Assembly (NCBI GenBank): GCA_002415895.1
Contig: DIAV01000014.1
Span: 1 to 6,263 of the forward strand
DNA: 6,263 bases
Origin: Anaerolineales bacterium UBA5069
GTDB lineage: Bacteria > Chloroflexota > Anaerolineae > Caldilineales > Caldilineaceae
Direction: 5' to 3'
In this document: positions 5,995 through 6,263 of the stretch, one piece after another
How the letters are laid out: each line of letters opens with the position of its first letter
Position numbering within the stretch: the first letter of the stretch is position 1
Made by a program: the position numbers and the translations under genes
The notes under the pieces: generated by a model
Database searches by the model: none
Seen by the model: the letters and a program-made list of their open reading frames with translations, nothing else
Told to the model about the DNA's origin: nothing

Positions 5995-6007
5995 TAGCCT
6001 ATGTGCT

Positions 6008-6262
6008 TCATGTTGTAGTCACATGCCTAACCTCCGTGCCGTCGCGCCGTTGCGGTACGCGCTCGCTGAACTGCCCCACCAAATCCGGCGACATCTCATC
6101 GTTGAAGTACAGTGGCAGCGGGTGCACAGAGACGGGCTGGCGCACATCGGCCTTCTCCTTGCCCAGCGGCGGGCAGCGCCACGCGGCATCTGCGGTGGCG
6201 CGCCGCTGCTCCTTGAAGGCCCCCAGAATACCGCAGCTAAAGCAGTGCTCGCGGCAGTCGTC
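6008..6262 (-). CDS. C-terminal end of a radical SAM protein (TIGR03960-type), cut by right edge
   Basis: Reading the minus strand from 6262 to the TGA at 6010-6008 gives 84 uninterrupted codons. The visible part begins DDCREHCFSCGILGAFKEQR and ends SERVPQRRDGTEVRHVTTT. The start of this fragment matches the Cys-rich C-terminal tail of the large TIGR03960-type radical SAM proteins, which typically end with a xDCRxxCxxCGI cluster and are encoded next to DUF2344 proteins, as here. Cysteines 3, 7 and 10 of the fragment are spaced CX3CX2C, and another Cys is at 30. The catalytic radical SAM and B12-binding domains would lie beyond the window. The tail after the cluster, about 70 residues, is polar and Pro-rich and looks poorly conserved. 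The gap to the DUF2344 ATG is 136 bases, so the two are probably co-transcribed. Confidence 0.75.
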   Translation of the reverse strand, partial: DDCREHCFSCGILGAFKEQRRATADAAWRCPPLGKEKADVRQPVSVHPLPLYFNDEMSPDLVGQFSERVPQRRDGTEVRHVTTT

Positions 6263-6263
6263 C

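Noticed and set aside
5017..5997. Long plus-strand open frame (326 codons) opposite the DUF2344 gene
   Set aside because: Its product is Arg/Gln/His-rich without family motifs, and the minus-strand frame encodes a clear DUF2344 protein. It is a GC-driven antisense frame.

Overview
This window looks like chromosomal DNA from a GC-rich bacterium (by eye around 60% G+C), with dense coding and short gaps. My best guess is Chloroflexota. The reasons are the style of the alanine-rich HlyD-type adaptor, the four-helix FtsX-type permease, the unfused DUF2344 / radical SAM pair, and the GC-rich palindromic repeat of the CCTCACCCC...GGAGAGGGG type. This is inference from protein style; there is no rRNA or other marker gene in the window.

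Layout, left to right. (1) Bases 2-661, plus strand: the C-terminal half of a major facilitator superfamily transporter, cut by the left edge. (2) Bases 662-888: a non-coding gap dominated by a near-perfect 50-bp inverted repeat (664-713 / 732-781), in which each arm carries its own smaller hairpin. (3) Bases 889-4829, plus strand: a probable operon of four genes. It encodes a HlyD/MacA-like membrane fusion protein, an FtsX/MacB-like ABC permease, a LolD/MacB-type ATPase, and a small lipoprotein with an Atp10/thioredoxin-like fold that starts 4 bases after the ATPase stop. The first three make a complete tripartite-type ABC export module in the order adaptor-permease-ATPase, as in DevBCA; no outer-membrane TolC partner is present. 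The role of the lipoprotein is unknown. (4) Bases 4830-4965: a short convergent gap with weak hairpin potential. (5) Bases 4966-6262, minus strand: a DUF2344 (TIGR03936-type) radical-SAM-linked protein, preceded by the C-terminal end of what is almost certainly its radical SAM partner (TIGR03960-type), which runs off the right edge. This last fragment has no start codon in the window. The 136-base gap between the two holds a possible 32-codon ORF and two small hairpins.

How they work together: the ATPase and permease should power export or extrusion of a substrate from the membrane, and the adaptor extends from the outer face of the membrane. The substrate cannot be read from the sequence. 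The minus-strand pair is a conserved radical SAM couple whose chemistry is not established. I see no mobile element with a transposase, no CRISPR array and no tRNA or rRNA. The less ordinary items are the nested inverted repeat, three evenly spaced TTGCG boxes in front of the ATPase gene, the cysteine-free Atp10-like lipoprotein with a possible second start, and a C-terminal Cys cluster of CX3CX2C spacing in the radical SAM fragment.
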